A stretch of DNA of 64,000 nucleotides from an uncultured Bacteroidia bacterium (GTDB lineage: Bacteria > Bacteroidota > Bacteroidia > Bacteroidales > UBA932): NCBI GenBank assembly GCA_902792815.1, contig CADBAY010000013.1, positions 1 through 64,000 of the forward strand, given 5' to 3'. The notes beneath the pieces are model-generated. The model worked only from the letters and a program-made list of their open reading frames with translations, was not told the origin of the DNA and did not search any database. Shown piece after piece: positions 7,893 through 17,475 of this stretch (its first letter is position 1; each line of letters starts with the position of its first letter). Both the position numbers and the translations under genes were made by a program.

Positions 7893-8653
7893 TGACTGCC
7901 ATACATTCATACAGCCGTCGCAGGCATAGTTTCTTGACCGCGAGGAGGCCAAGAAATCATAATTTAGAGGAGCAAGCGCAAGCCCTGTACAAGTCTTGGT
8001 TCGTTGATTTCGTTCCTTTTATGGATGAAAGGTTCGTAGATTCTGAATTAGGAAAGATTCCTGAGGGATGGCACGTCGGAACTCTTTCTGAATTGGGTGA
8101 TATTGTGGCTGGAGGGACTCCTTCTAAAGCAAAACCAGAGTATTACACGAATAATGGAATAGCTTGGTTAACCCCCAAGGATTTATCAGTAAAATGCATT
8201 AAGTATACTTCCAGAGGAGAGACTGATATCACAGAGGAGGGCTACAAGAACAGTAGCGCCAAGTTGATGCCGCGGGGTTCTATTCTGTTTAGTTCGCGTG
8301 CTCCGATTGGATATATCACCATTGCGAAGGGAGATATTTGCACCAACCAGGGCTTTAAATCAGTTGTTCCCAGGTATGCAGGGACTGGCTACCTTTATTA
8401 CTGGCTTAGGGAGCATACTGACGCTATTGAGTCTCAGGCATCAGGCTCTACTTTCAAGGAGGCGTCTGGTTCTTTGATGAAGTCTTTCCCTGCTATTATT
8501 CCTGACAAGAATGTACTGGATTCCTTTGAAAAAGAACTAGCTCCCATTCTAAACGAACAAGAGATTCTAGAGGAGCAAATTTACCACGCAGAGCAAATTC
8601 GCGACTCCTTACTGCCTCGTATGATGTCTGGAGAGCTTGTTATTACTTGCTAA
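7892..8653 (+). CDS. hsdS: HsdS C-terminal half (specificity subunit, split)
   Basis: A 253-residue product covering the second half of a type I specificity subunit. It begins with about 20 atypical residues and then joins the conserved central region (NHNLEEQAQALYKSWFVDF). It continues with one target-recognition domain (PEGWHVGTLSELGDIVAGG onward) and ends in the C-terminal conserved helix (EEQIYHAEQIRDSLLPRMM). The N-terminal recognition domain is missing. The start overlaps the recombinase stop. Two half subunits can in principle dimerise, so a working split HsdS with the next gene is possible; otherwise it is a storage form awaiting recombination. Confidence 0.85.
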   Translation: MTAIHSYSRRRHSFLTARRPRNHNLEEQAQALYKSWFVDFVPFMDERFVDSELGKIPEGWHVGTLSELGDIVAGGTPSKAKPEYYTNNGIAWLTPKDLSVKCIKYTSRGETDITEEGYKNSSAKLMPRGSILFSSRAPIGYITIAKGDICTNQGFKSVVPRYAGTGYLYYWLREHTDAIESQASGSTFKEASGSLMKSFPAIIPDKNVLDSFEKELAPILNEQEILEEQIYHAEQIRDSLLPRMMSGELVITC

Positions 8654-9191
8654 ATTCTCATTTATGGAAGAGTGGAAGAAATACAAAATGGGTGATTTCA
8701 TTGATTTCAATCCTACGATATCCTTAAAGAAGGGCACCGTGGCAAGAAAGATTACAATGGATAAACTCATCCCTCATTCCCGTGATATATATGACTGGGA
8801 ATACGAACAGTATTCCGGAGGAGCCAAGTTCCAGAATGGGGATACAATTATGGCTCGCATTACTCCTTGTCTTGAAAATGGGAAACATGCTTATATCTCT
8901 CTTCTTGATGATGGAGAGACGGCATATGGTTCTACCGAATATATCGTCATGAGAGGCATCCCCGGGGTAAGTGATAATCGCTTTGTTTACTATTTGTCGC
9001 ATTTCCCTGATTTCAAGAATGCGGCTGTTAAATCAATGGTTGGTTCATCTGGACGCCAGCGTGCTCAGGTGGATGTTCTTAAGAATTTAGAATTCTACCT
9101 TCCTGGACTTGAAGAGCAAAGAAAGATAGCTGACACACTTTCCTCTCTTGACGACAAAATCGCCCTCAACAATCGCATAAATCATAATTTA
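7954..9191. repeat. 13-bp direct repeats and outer inverted repeat around split hsdS
   Basis: AAATCATAATTTA occurs at 7954-7966 and 9179-9191 in the same orientation and in the same reading frame (encoding NHNL). Outside these lie arms in inverted orientation: TTGACCGCGAGG at 7934-7945 and, at 9204-9215, CCTCGTGGTCAA, whose complement TTGACCACGAGG differs at one base. The repeats mark the point where the two hsdS halves would join, and are the natural candidates for crossover sites of the neighbouring recombinase. Confidence 0.7.
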
Positions 9192-9266
9192 CCAGCGCAA
9201 AGACCTCGTGGTCAATTATGTAAGACACTATATATTAGTAATTTAAACTATCGCCTTACAGCATAA
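8664..9266 (+). CDS. hsdS: HsdS N-terminal half (specificity subunit, split)
   Basis: A 200-residue product starting MEEWKKYKMGDFIDFNP, a typical HsdS beginning, with one target-recognition domain and the helical spacer (EEQRKIADTLSSLDDKIALNNRINHNL). After the 13-base repeat the sequence changes to PAQRPRGQLCKTLY and stops, so the second half is lacking. It overlaps nothing but follows the C-terminal half by 10 bases. The piece order is therefore C-half then N-half, a circular permutation of an intact hsdS. Start chosen at 8664 because this is where HsdS similarity begins. Confidence 0.85.
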   Translation: MEEWKKYKMGDFIDFNPTISLKKGTVARKITMDKLIPHSRDIYDWEYEQYSGGAKFQNGDTIMARITPCLENGKHAYISLLDDGETAYGSTEYIVMRGIPGVSDNRFVYYLSHFPDFKNAAVKSMVGSSGRQRAQVDVLKNLEFYLPGLEEQRKIADTLSSLDDKIALNNRINHNLPAQRPRGQLCKTLYISNLNYRLTA

Positions 9267-9279
9267 TCATATAGACACT

Positions 9280-11355
9280 ATGGAACCAGGAAAAGGAAGC
9301 ATCTATGACTTGTTGAATGGGAACACTCAGTACATTGTTCCTGTATATCAGCGTAAGTACAGCTGGCTAAAGGAAAAGCAGTGTGAACGGCTGTGGAATG
9401 ATATCGTTTCTATGGAGAAAACCGGGAAACGTCAGCATTTCGTAGGCTCCATCGTAAACATCGCGGAGACTCATACACCGATGGGTATTCAGAAATACCT
9501 GGTCATCGATGGCCAGCAGCGCATGACAACTCTCACCATTTTGATGATTGCTCTACGCGACTACCTTAAGGCCCATCCGTCTGAAGAAGTTGACCCCGAT
9601 AATCTCACCTCTATGCTGTTGAAGAATGTCACACAGAAGGGCGAGAACCGGTATAAAATGATTCTTACCGACACCGATAAGGACATCCTGATTAAGTTGG
9701 TGGAAAGCGCTCCTATTCCTGAGGATGAGGATTCCAATATCTACATCAACTATCTGTACTTCCGCGATAAGATCGAAAACGCTCCCATTACACCTTACCA
9801 GATTTATGAATCTATAGCCAAGCTGCAGATTGTCAGCATTACCCTCAAGCGCGAGGATGGAGATGATCCCCAGCTAATATTCGAGAGCCTCAACTCTACT
9901 GGCATGGATCTGTCTCAGTCAGATCTTATCCGTAACTTCCTTCTGATGGGCCTCTCCAACGATGAGCAGGTAGATGTATATAACAATTACTGGAAGCCCG
10001 TAGAGGAATCCTTCCCGGCCGAAAAACGCAACGAAGCTATGGATACCTTCTTCCGTCATTATTTGATGATGAAGAGTATGCAATTCGTTAAGGAAGAGGA
10101 TGTTTACGAGGGTTACAAAAAGTATCAGAATAACGCCGAGTTCAGCAATGCCAAGGAGTTCGCAGAGGACATCTTTAACTTTGGCAAGTGCTACACGGAG
10201 ATGTTCTATGCATCATCGCCATATCCGGAATTGAATGTTGTCTTCTCAGACATCTCCAAGCTGAAGATGGATGTTCAGTTCCCGTTCCTGATGTATGTCT
10301 ACTATGACTTCAAGAACGATAAACTCTCTCAGGATGATTTCAAATGCATTTTGCGCATGACCGAGGCCTACATCGTCCGTCGTGCAATTTGCGAAATACC
10401 TACCAACTCTCTGAATAAGACCTTCATCACGATGAAGCGCTCCATCAACTATTCGGACTACCTGAATTCCATAAAGATGGCCTTCATCAAGCTGGATTCC
10501 TATAAAGAATTCCCGGCCGACGCCAAGTTTAAAGCTGACTTCCTGGAGAAGAACGTGTACAAGATGCGTATTGCCAACTATCTCCTGGTCAAGCTTGAGA
10601 ACCACGATAACAAGGAGCCAATTCCTTTCGAAGGGTTCACTATCGAGCACATCATGCCGCAGAACAAAGACCTCAATCCAGAATGGCGTGCTGCTTTGGG
10701 TGAAAACTGGGAGGAGATCCACAACAGCTATCTCCATAGGATTGGCAACTTGACGCTTACCAAGTACAATACTGAAATGAGCGATAAGCCCTTCTCAGAG
10801 AAACTGAGCGTATTCCAGGAAAGCGCTACTCACATCCTCAACAAGAGCGTAATCAATCAGACCACATGGAATCAACAGACAATGGACGACCGTGCGGAGA
10901 TCCTGATTGGGTATGCGCTGAAGGTTTGGCAGTATCCAGAAGTTTCAGATGAAGTACGCGCAAAATATACAGAGGAGCCGGCGGAAGAAGCCAAGTCTAA
11001 GTATTCATTGGAGTCCTACGAAGTTTACAACAACGATGCACTTACCCGGATGTTCTTCGATAAGCTCAATGAAGCCATCCTGGGACTTCATCCTGGTATC
11101 AAGAGAGAATTCAAGAAGCTGTATGTTGCCTACAAGCTGAAGACCAACGTGGTTGATGTGATTATGCAGCATGCACGTTTACGTTTGACAGTCAATTTGG
11201 AATTCGATGAAGTCAATGACCCGTCCGGCATCTGCCGAGACGTGACAAACCTTGGTCGTTGGGGCAATGGAGATGTAGAGATCGGCTTTGATTCCCTCGG
11301 GAAAATGGATGCCGCACTCGATATTATCAAGCAATCACTTGCAAAACAGCTATAA
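9280..11355 (+). CDS. DUF262-DUF1524 protein (RloF/GmrSD-like) in RM operon
   Basis: A 691-residue protein. An N-terminal DUF262 domain has the hallmark DGQQRMTTL at about residues 76-84, and DUF1524 has an HNH-like nuclease signature, FTIEHIMPQNKDLNP at about 452-466, followed by HRIGNLTLT. This architecture is that of GmrSD-type, NTP-driven nucleases, several of which restrict DNA with modified bases. Genes of this type (rloF) also occur inside type I loci. It lies 13 bases after the second hsdS piece and 2 bases before hsdR, so it is cotranscribed with the RM genes. It may be a second restriction activity that attacks phages protected against HsdR. Confidence 0.88.
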   Translation: MEPGKGSIYDLLNGNTQYIVPVYQRKYSWLKEKQCERLWNDIVSMEKTGKRQHFVGSIVNIAETHTPMGIQKYLVIDGQQRMTTLTILMIALRDYLKAHPSEEVDPDNLTSMLLKNVTQKGENRYKMILTDTDKDILIKLVESAPIPEDEDSNIYINYLYFRDKIENAPITPYQIYESIAKLQIVSITLKREDGDDPQLIFESLNSTGMDLSQSDLIRNFLLMGLSNDEQVDVYNNYWKPVEESFPAEKRNEAMDTFFRHYLMMKSMQFVKEEDVYEGYKKYQNNAEFSNAKEFAEDIFNFGKCYTEMFYASSPYPELNVVFSDISKLKMDVQFPFLMYVYYDFKNDKLSQDDFKCILRMTEAYIVRRAICEIPTNSLNKTFITMKRSINYSDYLNSIKMAFIKLDSYKEFPADAKFKADFLEKNVYKMRIANYLLVKLENHDNKEPIPFEGFTIEHIMPQNKDLNPEWRAALGENWEEIHNSYLHRIGNLTLTKYNTEMSDKPFSEKLSVFQESATHILNKSVINQTTWNQQTMDDRAEILIGYALKVWQYPEVSDEVRAKYTEEPAEEAKSKYSLESYEVYNNDALTRMFFDKLNEAILGLHPGIKREFKKLYVAYKLKTNVVDVIMQHARLRLTVNLEFDEVNDPSGICRDVTNLGRWGNGDVEIGFDSLGKMDAALDIIKQSLAKQL

Positions 11356-11357
11356 TT

Positions 11358-14300
11358 ATGTTTGCTGAATCTAACTACGAGAACGCGCTCATAGAGCTGC
11401 TTGACAATCTGGGCTATGACCATATTTACGGCCCGGAAATAGAACGGGATTACAGAGTCCCTTTCTATGAAGCGCAGCTCATCCACAGCCTAGCCTTGGT
11501 GAACCCCACCAAGCCTTCTGTGGCCATCAATGAGGCAATCCGTCGTATCAAAGATATTGATACTGGAACGCTGGTTCAGAAGAATGAAAAGTTCATGGAT
11601 TTCCTGCAGAACGGCGTTGAGGTATCCTATGATATCAAGGGCGAGACCGTCCATGACATCATCTACCTCATCGATTACATTCATCCGGACCGCAATACCT
11701 TCCAGGCTATCAATCAGTGGACTTTCATTGAAAAGTCCGAGAAGCGTGCGGATATCATGATTTTCGTGAACGGCTTACCGCTCGTTCTCGTAGAGCTCAA
11801 ATCGCCGGCAAGGGAAGAAACTGATGCTTCGGCGGCTTATCGTCAGATCAGGAATTATCTTCAGGAGATACCGTCCCTGTTCATCTACAATGTCTTCTGC
11901 GTGATGAGCGACATGACGCTCTCCAAGGCTGGTACCATCACCAGCAAAGAAGACCGTTTCATGGAGTGGAAAACAAAGGACGGAATGGAGGAAACGAAGG
12001 ATTTCGTGGACTACGACACGTTCTTTGTGGGAATGTTCAAAAGAGACCGGCTTTTGGATCTTATAAAGAACTTCACCTGCTTCAGCGTTGACGAATCCGG
12101 CTCCGCCAAGATTCTTGCTGGCTATCACCAGTATTTCGCCGTAAAGAAGGCCATTGACCGCACAGTTAGGGCAACGGGAAGTGATGGCAAGATTGGCGTT
12201 TTCTGGCACACTCAGGGCAGCGGAAAGTCCCTCTCCATGGTGTTCTATGCCCATCTGATTCAGACGGTTCTCAACAAACCTACTATTGTGGTTATTACGG
12301 ACCGCAATGACCTGGATGACCAACTCTATACCCAATTCTCCAAGTGTGAACGATTCCTGCGTCAGAAGCCTATTCAGGCATCCAGCCGTGAGAACCTTCG
12401 CGAACTATTAGTTGGTCGTGAAGCCAACGGAATCATCTTCACGACGATGCAAAAGTTCGAAGAATCCAACGAACCTCTCTCGGAAAGAAGGAATATTGTG
12501 GTGATGGCTGATGAAGCCCATCGTGGCCATTATGGCTTTGAAGAAAGAGTGGACGCCCAGGGGCGCATTAGTGTCGGTACTGCCCGCATTATTCACGACT
12601 CACTGCCAAATGCTTCTTTCATTGGATTCACGGGAACGCCAATCTCGCTGAAGGACCGCGATACTCAAGAGGTCTTTGGTGACTACATCGATATCTACGA
12701 CATGACGCAATCCGTTAAGGATGGCGCCACCTGCCCGGTCTTCTACGAGTCTCGCGTGGTCAATCTGAAGCTGGATGAAGAGACCATCCGGAAGATTGAC
12801 TCCGAGTATGAAAAACTCTCTGACGAAGGCGCTACACCTCAACAAATCGAGGAGAGTATGCATGAGATGTCTCATCTGGAAGAGATCCTCGGCGCACCGG
12901 AAACCATTGATTCCCTCGTCCGTGACATTCTCAAACACTACGAAGAGAACCGCCAGTACGAGCTTACCGGCAAAGCTATGATTGTGGCCTTCTCTCGTCC
13001 TATCGCAATCCGTATCTACAAGCGTATCCTTGAATTGCGCCCCAACTGGACGGAAAAAGTTAAGGTCGTAGTTACGGGCTCCAACAATGATCCTGAAGAG
13101 TGGCACGATATCATCGGAAACAAGCAGTATAAGAAAGAGCTGGCCAAGAAGTTCAAGGATGACAACGACCCGATGAAGATTGCCATTGTGGTGGATATGT
13201 GGCTTACTGGTTTTGATGTCCCTTCGTTGGCTACCATGTACGTGTATAAGCCTATGTCTGGCCACAATCTGATGCAGGCAATAGCGCGTGTGAATCGTGT
13301 GTTCTCAGGCAAGGCCGGCGGCTTGGTGGTGGACTATATCGGCATTGCCAAGGCCCTGAAAGAGGCCATGCGCGATTATACCAAGCAGGACCAGGAAAAC
13401 TATGGCAATACCGACATCAAAGATACGGCTCTCATTAAGTTCAAAGAGAAGCTGGAAATCTGCCGTGATTGCTTCCATGGCTTTGATTACTCGAACTTCA
13501 AGGACGGCAGCGATTCTGATCGTGCTGCCATCATCCAGGGTGGTGTAAACTTTATGTTGGCGCCGTGGATGGAGGAGACAATGAATCGCTTCTTGAAAGA
13601 GGCCTTATTGCTTAAGAATGCAGTTAGCCTCTGCCGGAGCCTTTTGGATGAGGACCAGCGCTTCGAGTCTGCTTTCTTTGAGATCGTTCGCACTTCTATC
13701 AACAGAATCAAGAATGTGAAGGCGAAGGTCTCCAAGAAGGAGATTAATGAACGCATCGGAGAACTTCTTAAACAGAGCATCAAGAGCGAGGGCGTTATCA
13801 ACCTCTTCTCGGATGTCAAGGCGGAATTCTCACTCTTTGATCCCGCGTTCCTGGAAGAGATCTCCAAGATGAAGGAGAAGCACATTGCCATTGAGTTGCT
13901 CAAGAAACTGCTTAAAGAGCGCGTTCACCTCTATGAGCGCACGAATTTGGTCCAGGCACAGAAGTTCTCAGACCTCATCAATATGGCGCTCTCCAACTAT
14001 CTGAAGGGCCTTCTCACCAACGAGGAAGTCATCAAGGAGTTGCTGGAGCTGGCACAGGAGATAGCTCAAAGCGAGCAAATGGCAGATAGTCTGGGCCTCA
14101 ATTCTGAGGAAAAGGCTTTCTACGATGCCCTCACAAAGCCGCAGGCGGTGAAAGACTTCTATTCCAACGAGGAGTTGGTGAACCTTACCAAAGAACTGAC
14201 AGAGGAGCTCAGAAAGAACCGTACCATCGACTGGCAGAAAAAAGAGTCTGCCCGTGCCGGCATGCGCTCAAAGGTAAAACGCCTCCTGAAGAAATACCAC

Positions 14301-14399
14301 TACCCGCCGGAGGAAGAGCAATCAGCCCTCGAGACGGTTATCCGCCAGTGTGAGCAGTGGGCAGACGTGGACACCACAGATTACGACCTTTACGAATAA
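11358..14399 (+). CDS. hsdR: Type I restriction endonuclease subunit HsdR
   Basis: A 1013-residue motor and nuclease subunit. The N-terminal PD-(D/E)xK nuclease shows RADIMIF with Asp at about 133 and VLVELKSP at about 144-151. The helicase has Walker A (HTQGSGKS, about 285-292) and Walker B DEAH at about 384-387, and motif VI region QAIARVNRVFSGKAGG. It translocates DNA and cuts it when HsdM-HsdS finds unmethylated sites. Length and motifs are complete, so restriction should be active if a working HsdS exists. Confidence 0.95.
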   Translation: MFAESNYENALIELLDNLGYDHIYGPEIERDYRVPFYEAQLIHSLALVNPTKPSVAINEAIRRIKDIDTGTLVQKNEKFMDFLQNGVEVSYDIKGETVHDIIYLIDYIHPDRNTFQAINQWTFIEKSEKRADIMIFVNGLPLVLVELKSPAREETDASAAYRQIRNYLQEIPSLFIYNVFCVMSDMTLSKAGTITSKEDRFMEWKTKDGMEETKDFVDYDTFFVGMFKRDRLLDLIKNFTCFSVDESGSAKILAGYHQYFAVKKAIDRTVRATGSDGKIGVFWHTQGSGKSLSMVFYAHLIQTVLNKPTIVVITDRNDLDDQLYTQFSKCERFLRQKPIQASSRENLRELLVGREANGIIFTTMQKFEESNEPLSERRNIVVMADEAHRGHYGFEERVDAQGRISVGTARIIHDSLPNASFIGFTGTPISLKDRDTQEVFGDYIDIYDMTQSVKDGATCPVFYESRVVNLKLDEETIRKIDSEYEKLSDEGATPQQIEESMHEMSHLEEILGAPETIDSLVRDILKHYEENRQYELTGKAMIVAFSRPIAIRIYKRILELRPNWTEKVKVVVTGSNNDPEEWHDIIGNKQYKKELAKKFKDDNDPMKIAIVVDMWLTGFDVPSLATMYVYKPMSGHNLMQAIARVNRVFSGKAGGLVVDYIGIAKALKEAMRDYTKQDQENYGNTDIKDTALIKFKEKLEICRDCFHGFDYSNFKDGSDSDRAAIIQGGVNFMLAPWMEETMNRFLKEALLLKNAVSLCRSLLDEDQRFESAFFEIVRTSINRIKNVKAKVSKKEINERIGELLKQSIKSEGVINLFSDVKAEFSLFDPAFLEEISKMKEKHIAIELLKKLLKERVHLYERTNLVQAQKFSDLINMALSNYLKGLLTNEEVIKELLELAQEIAQSEQMADSLGLNSEEKAFYDALTKPQAVKDFYSNEELVNLTKELTEELRKNRTIDWQKKESARAGMRSKVKRLLKKYHYPPEEEQSALETVIRQCEQWADVDTTDYDLYE

Positions 14400-14403
14400 T
14401 ACT

Positions 14404-17400
14404 ATGGCAAGATTCAACATAGGCGACAGCGTTCAGTCAGTTAGTACCAGAGAAAATGGTACAATTATCCAGGTCTATCCTAAACGACCTGGCAAGCAGC
14501 TCTATGAAGTCGTCTTTGAAAGCGGGCTCCGCAAGCCTGCGCTTGAATCTACTCTTATTCCGGTCACGGACTACAGTGATCCTTTCGACTGCTGCGCAAA
14601 GGGTATTTACGGCTCCAATTCGGACTTTACGTGCATCAATACTTCGTATAAGATCCGGAATACCAGTAACAATACCATCTCATCCCTGAAAGCCTCCAGA
14701 ACCATCTTCAAGGCCTATCAGTTCAAACCGCTGCTGAAGTTCCTCAACTCCCGGAACCACCGTGTTCTTATCGCTGATGAAGTCGGTCTCGGTAAGACCA
14801 TCGAGGCAGGCCACATCATGCTGGAACTGTCAGCTCGTCGAGAGCTTAACAACGCCCTTATCATCTGCCCGAAGTCCCTTATGGAGAAGTGGCAGAAGGA
14901 GTTGAAGAATAAGTTTGGATTCAACTTCGAGATCTACTCAAAGGACCGGCTCATCTACGACATCAACAACAAGGAGGGCTATGTGAGGGGTATCGTCAAC
15001 TACGAGCAGCTGCGTCCATCGGGAAAGAAGTCCCTTTTCGACACCCTGGATCAGTCTTACAAGAAGTTTGACTTCGTCCTTTGTGATGAGGCTCACCGCC
15101 TGCGTAATGACGATACGCTTACCCACATGGGCATTGCCAAGCTCCTGGAGAGTCCGGCTGCTGCAGTATTCCTGACGGCCACGCCAGTAATGACCAAACG
15201 GGAGAATCTCTTCAACCTGCTGAAACTCCTTGACCCGAAGCAGTATAGCGACTACTCCGTGTTCTTGAACACGCTGGCCATCAACAGACCTTTCATCAAG
15301 GCCATCTCAGCTATCAATGCCAACGAGGACTTCGATTCCATCCTGGAAGATCTGGCAAGTTCAGAGGTTACGACTTTCTATACCATCGGTGAGAACGAGT
15401 ATCAGCACGAATATGCCAAGGCTGCGACCATCGATGAACGCTTCAAGGACTCTCCGCTGTACCAGCGTATTGTGAAGAATCTCCAGAGCGGCAAGACGGA
15501 CAATGAAACCCGGGTGAACATCCAGTTTGACCTGTCGGCTATGAGCCCGATGAATAACCTCTTTTCCAGAACGCGAAAGAGGGAAATCACCACCGACTGG
15601 ACTCAGGCTGTCCGTGATACGCATACCAGGATTATTCACCTATACCCAGATGAGCTGGAAGCCTACACCGAAGTTATCGAAAACTACTCCGAAGGCGATC
15701 TGGGTCTGATTCAGCGCAAGCGCCAGGTGTCCAGTAGTGTGTACGGCTTCCTCAACGAAAGAGACCGTCTGATCCTTGGCTATGACGACTATGAGGACAT
15801 GCCAGATGCGAAGATTGATGAACTGGTGAAAATCATAGACGCCATCCAGCAGGGCGGCAAGAAACACCTCATTGTCTTCGCCATCTTCAAGGATACGCTC
15901 CGCTACCTGGGCATTCGCTTGAGCAAACTGGGGTACAACACCTTCCAGATCCACGGAGATGTCAAGGCTGAAGACCGCGAAAAAATTATCGAGGAGTTCC
16001 AGTATTCGCCCAACTTCTCCATCCTCCTTTCTTCAGAAGTGGGTAGTGAGGGTTTGGATATGCAGTTCTGCGACGCCATGGTCAACTACGACCTGCCCTG
16101 GAACCCGATGGTTGTCGAGCAACGAATCGGCCGTATTGACCGTTTCGGGCAGACATCTCCTAAGGTCCACATCTATAACCTTGTCGTCGAGAACTCCATT
16201 CATGTCAAGATCTACCAGCGCCTGCTGGATAGAATCGGCATCTTCAAGGATTGCATAGGCGACCTTGAGGCCATACTTGATAAAGTGCTGGAAAATACTG
16301 GCTACGATGATGTTCAGGAATGGTTCGAGTCTCTCGAGAAGGAGCTGTATAGCAATAAGTTGACGGAAGAAGAAAAGAATGAAAAGATAGACGCCATTGC
16401 CAAGGCCGTAGAGACGGAGAATCACAATCAGGAAGAGATTGCCACCGGCCTGACGAATACGCTGACCAACGACACCTATTTCCGTAAGGCTATTGGCGAT
16501 ATCGACAAATATGGCCAGTACGTGACTGCAGAGGAAGTCCTCAATTATGTGCGTCTCTTGATCGAGAAAAAGCTGCCTTCCTGCGTACTCGTTCGGGATG
16601 ATACCAGGCCAACAGTCTATCACTTCAATATCCCTCTGTCACAGCCACAGTTGCTCACAAGCTTCCTGGAGGAGAATCTCCCAGTGGGGAAAGGGTTTGA
16701 CTACGAGCAAATGAACCGCCAGTTCAAGTCGAAGGTCTTTGGAGAGACGTCTATCGCCATGACTTTTGATCAGGACACGGCATACCAATACAAAGATCTT
16801 GAGTTCATCAATGCTTATCATCCTCTGGTGGTGGCTGCGTATGTGTACTTCGAGAAGAATAAAGCCAGCCTGGACAAGACCTTCAGCCTGGAGATACGCC
16901 GTGGCACCCTGAAGGGCATCGAGTCACCCATCTCTGGAGAGTATTTCCTGGGGCTCTATGTTCTGCTATCTGAAAAGCACCTCTACGGCAGCTTAACCAC
17001 AATGGAACTGCTACGTCCGGTCCTGTTTGACATCAAGAGCCAGACTATCGTGGAGGATGAAGAACTGGTTAAGACCATCTATGCTCAGGCCCAGGATTCC
17101 TCAGCCTTGTCACGCCGGGCTCACGACCAGGAAGACAGTGAAATGATTCTCACGATGAAGATTGCCATGGAGGAGAAAGTCAACCAGATTCGTGCAGAAT
17201 ACATCGAGAATGAATCCGTTCTCATAGAGGCGAATAAATTCACGATGGTGAACCAGTACACGCAGTACTACGACTCCCGAATCGAACACTTACAGAACCT
17301 TTTGGCAAGATACGAGCGGGAAGGGCGTAAGAAAGTCATTCCGATGGCCAAGAAGAATGTCGAGAATATGATCATCGAGAAAGAGGAGAAGCTGGCCTCT

Positions 17401-17472
17401 ATTAAGGATGCCGGCATTGTGGAGAAGGAGCACAGACTCATATCTCTAAGTCGAATCTCTATCGTCGATTAA
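14404..17472 (+). CDS. SNF2/RapA-family helicase
   Basis: A 1022-residue ATPase. A short N-terminal KOW/SH3-like region (ARFNIGDSVQSVSTRENGTIIQ) precedes the SNF2 core: Walker A DEVGLGKT at about 125-132, DEAH at about 227-230, and the RapA-like motif VI QRIGRIDRFGQ at about 573-583. The rest is helical and poorly characterised. SNF2 proteins move along double-stranded DNA and remodel or eject bound complexes. The gene starts 4 bases after hsdR and ends 3 bases before an Hsp70-fold gene, so these two form a pair inside the RM operon. The start at 14404 is preferred to an upstream in-frame ATG that lies within hsdR. Confidence 0.92.
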   Translation: MARFNIGDSVQSVSTRENGTIIQVYPKRPGKQLYEVVFESGLRKPALESTLIPVTDYSDPFDCCAKGIYGSNSDFTCINTSYKIRNTSNNTISSLKASRTIFKAYQFKPLLKFLNSRNHRVLIADEVGLGKTIEAGHIMLELSARRELNNALIICPKSLMEKWQKELKNKFGFNFEIYSKDRLIYDINNKEGYVRGIVNYEQLRPSGKKSLFDTLDQSYKKFDFVLCDEAHRLRNDDTLTHMGIAKLLESPAAAVFLTATPVMTKRENLFNLLKLLDPKQYSDYSVFLNTLAINRPFIKAISAINANEDFDSILEDLASSEVTTFYTIGENEYQHEYAKAATIDERFKDSPLYQRIVKNLQSGKTDNETRVNIQFDLSAMSPMNNLFSRTRKREITTDWTQAVRDTHTRIIHLYPDELEAYTEVIENYSEGDLGLIQRKRQVSSSVYGFLNERDRLILGYDDYEDMPDAKIDELVKIIDAIQQGGKKHLIVFAIFKDTLRYLGIRLSKLGYNTFQIHGDVKAEDREKIIEEFQYSPNFSILLSSEVGSEGLDMQFCDAMVNYDLPWNPMVVEQRIGRIDRFGQTSPKVHIYNLVVENSIHVKIYQRLLDRIGIFKDCIGDLEAILDKVLENTGYDDVQEWFESLEKELYSNKLTEEEKNEKIDAIAKAVETENHNQEEIATGLTNTLTNDTYFRKAIGDIDKYGQYVTAEEVLNYVRLLIEKKLPSCVLVRDDTRPTVYHFNIPLSQPQLLTSFLEENLPVGKGFDYEQMNRQFKSKVFGETSIAMTFDQDTAYQYKDLEFINAYHPLVVAAYVYFEKNKASLDKTFSLEIRRGTLKGIESPISGEYFLGLYVLLSEKHLYGSLTTMELLRPVLFDIKSQTIVEDEELVKTIYAQAQDSSALSRRAHDQEDSEMILTMKIAMEEKVNQIRAEYIENESVLIEANKFTMVNQYTQYYDSRIEHLQNLLARYEREGRKKVIPMAKKNVENMIIEKEEKLASIKDAGIVEKEHRLISLSRISIVD

Positions 17473-17475
17473 GCT

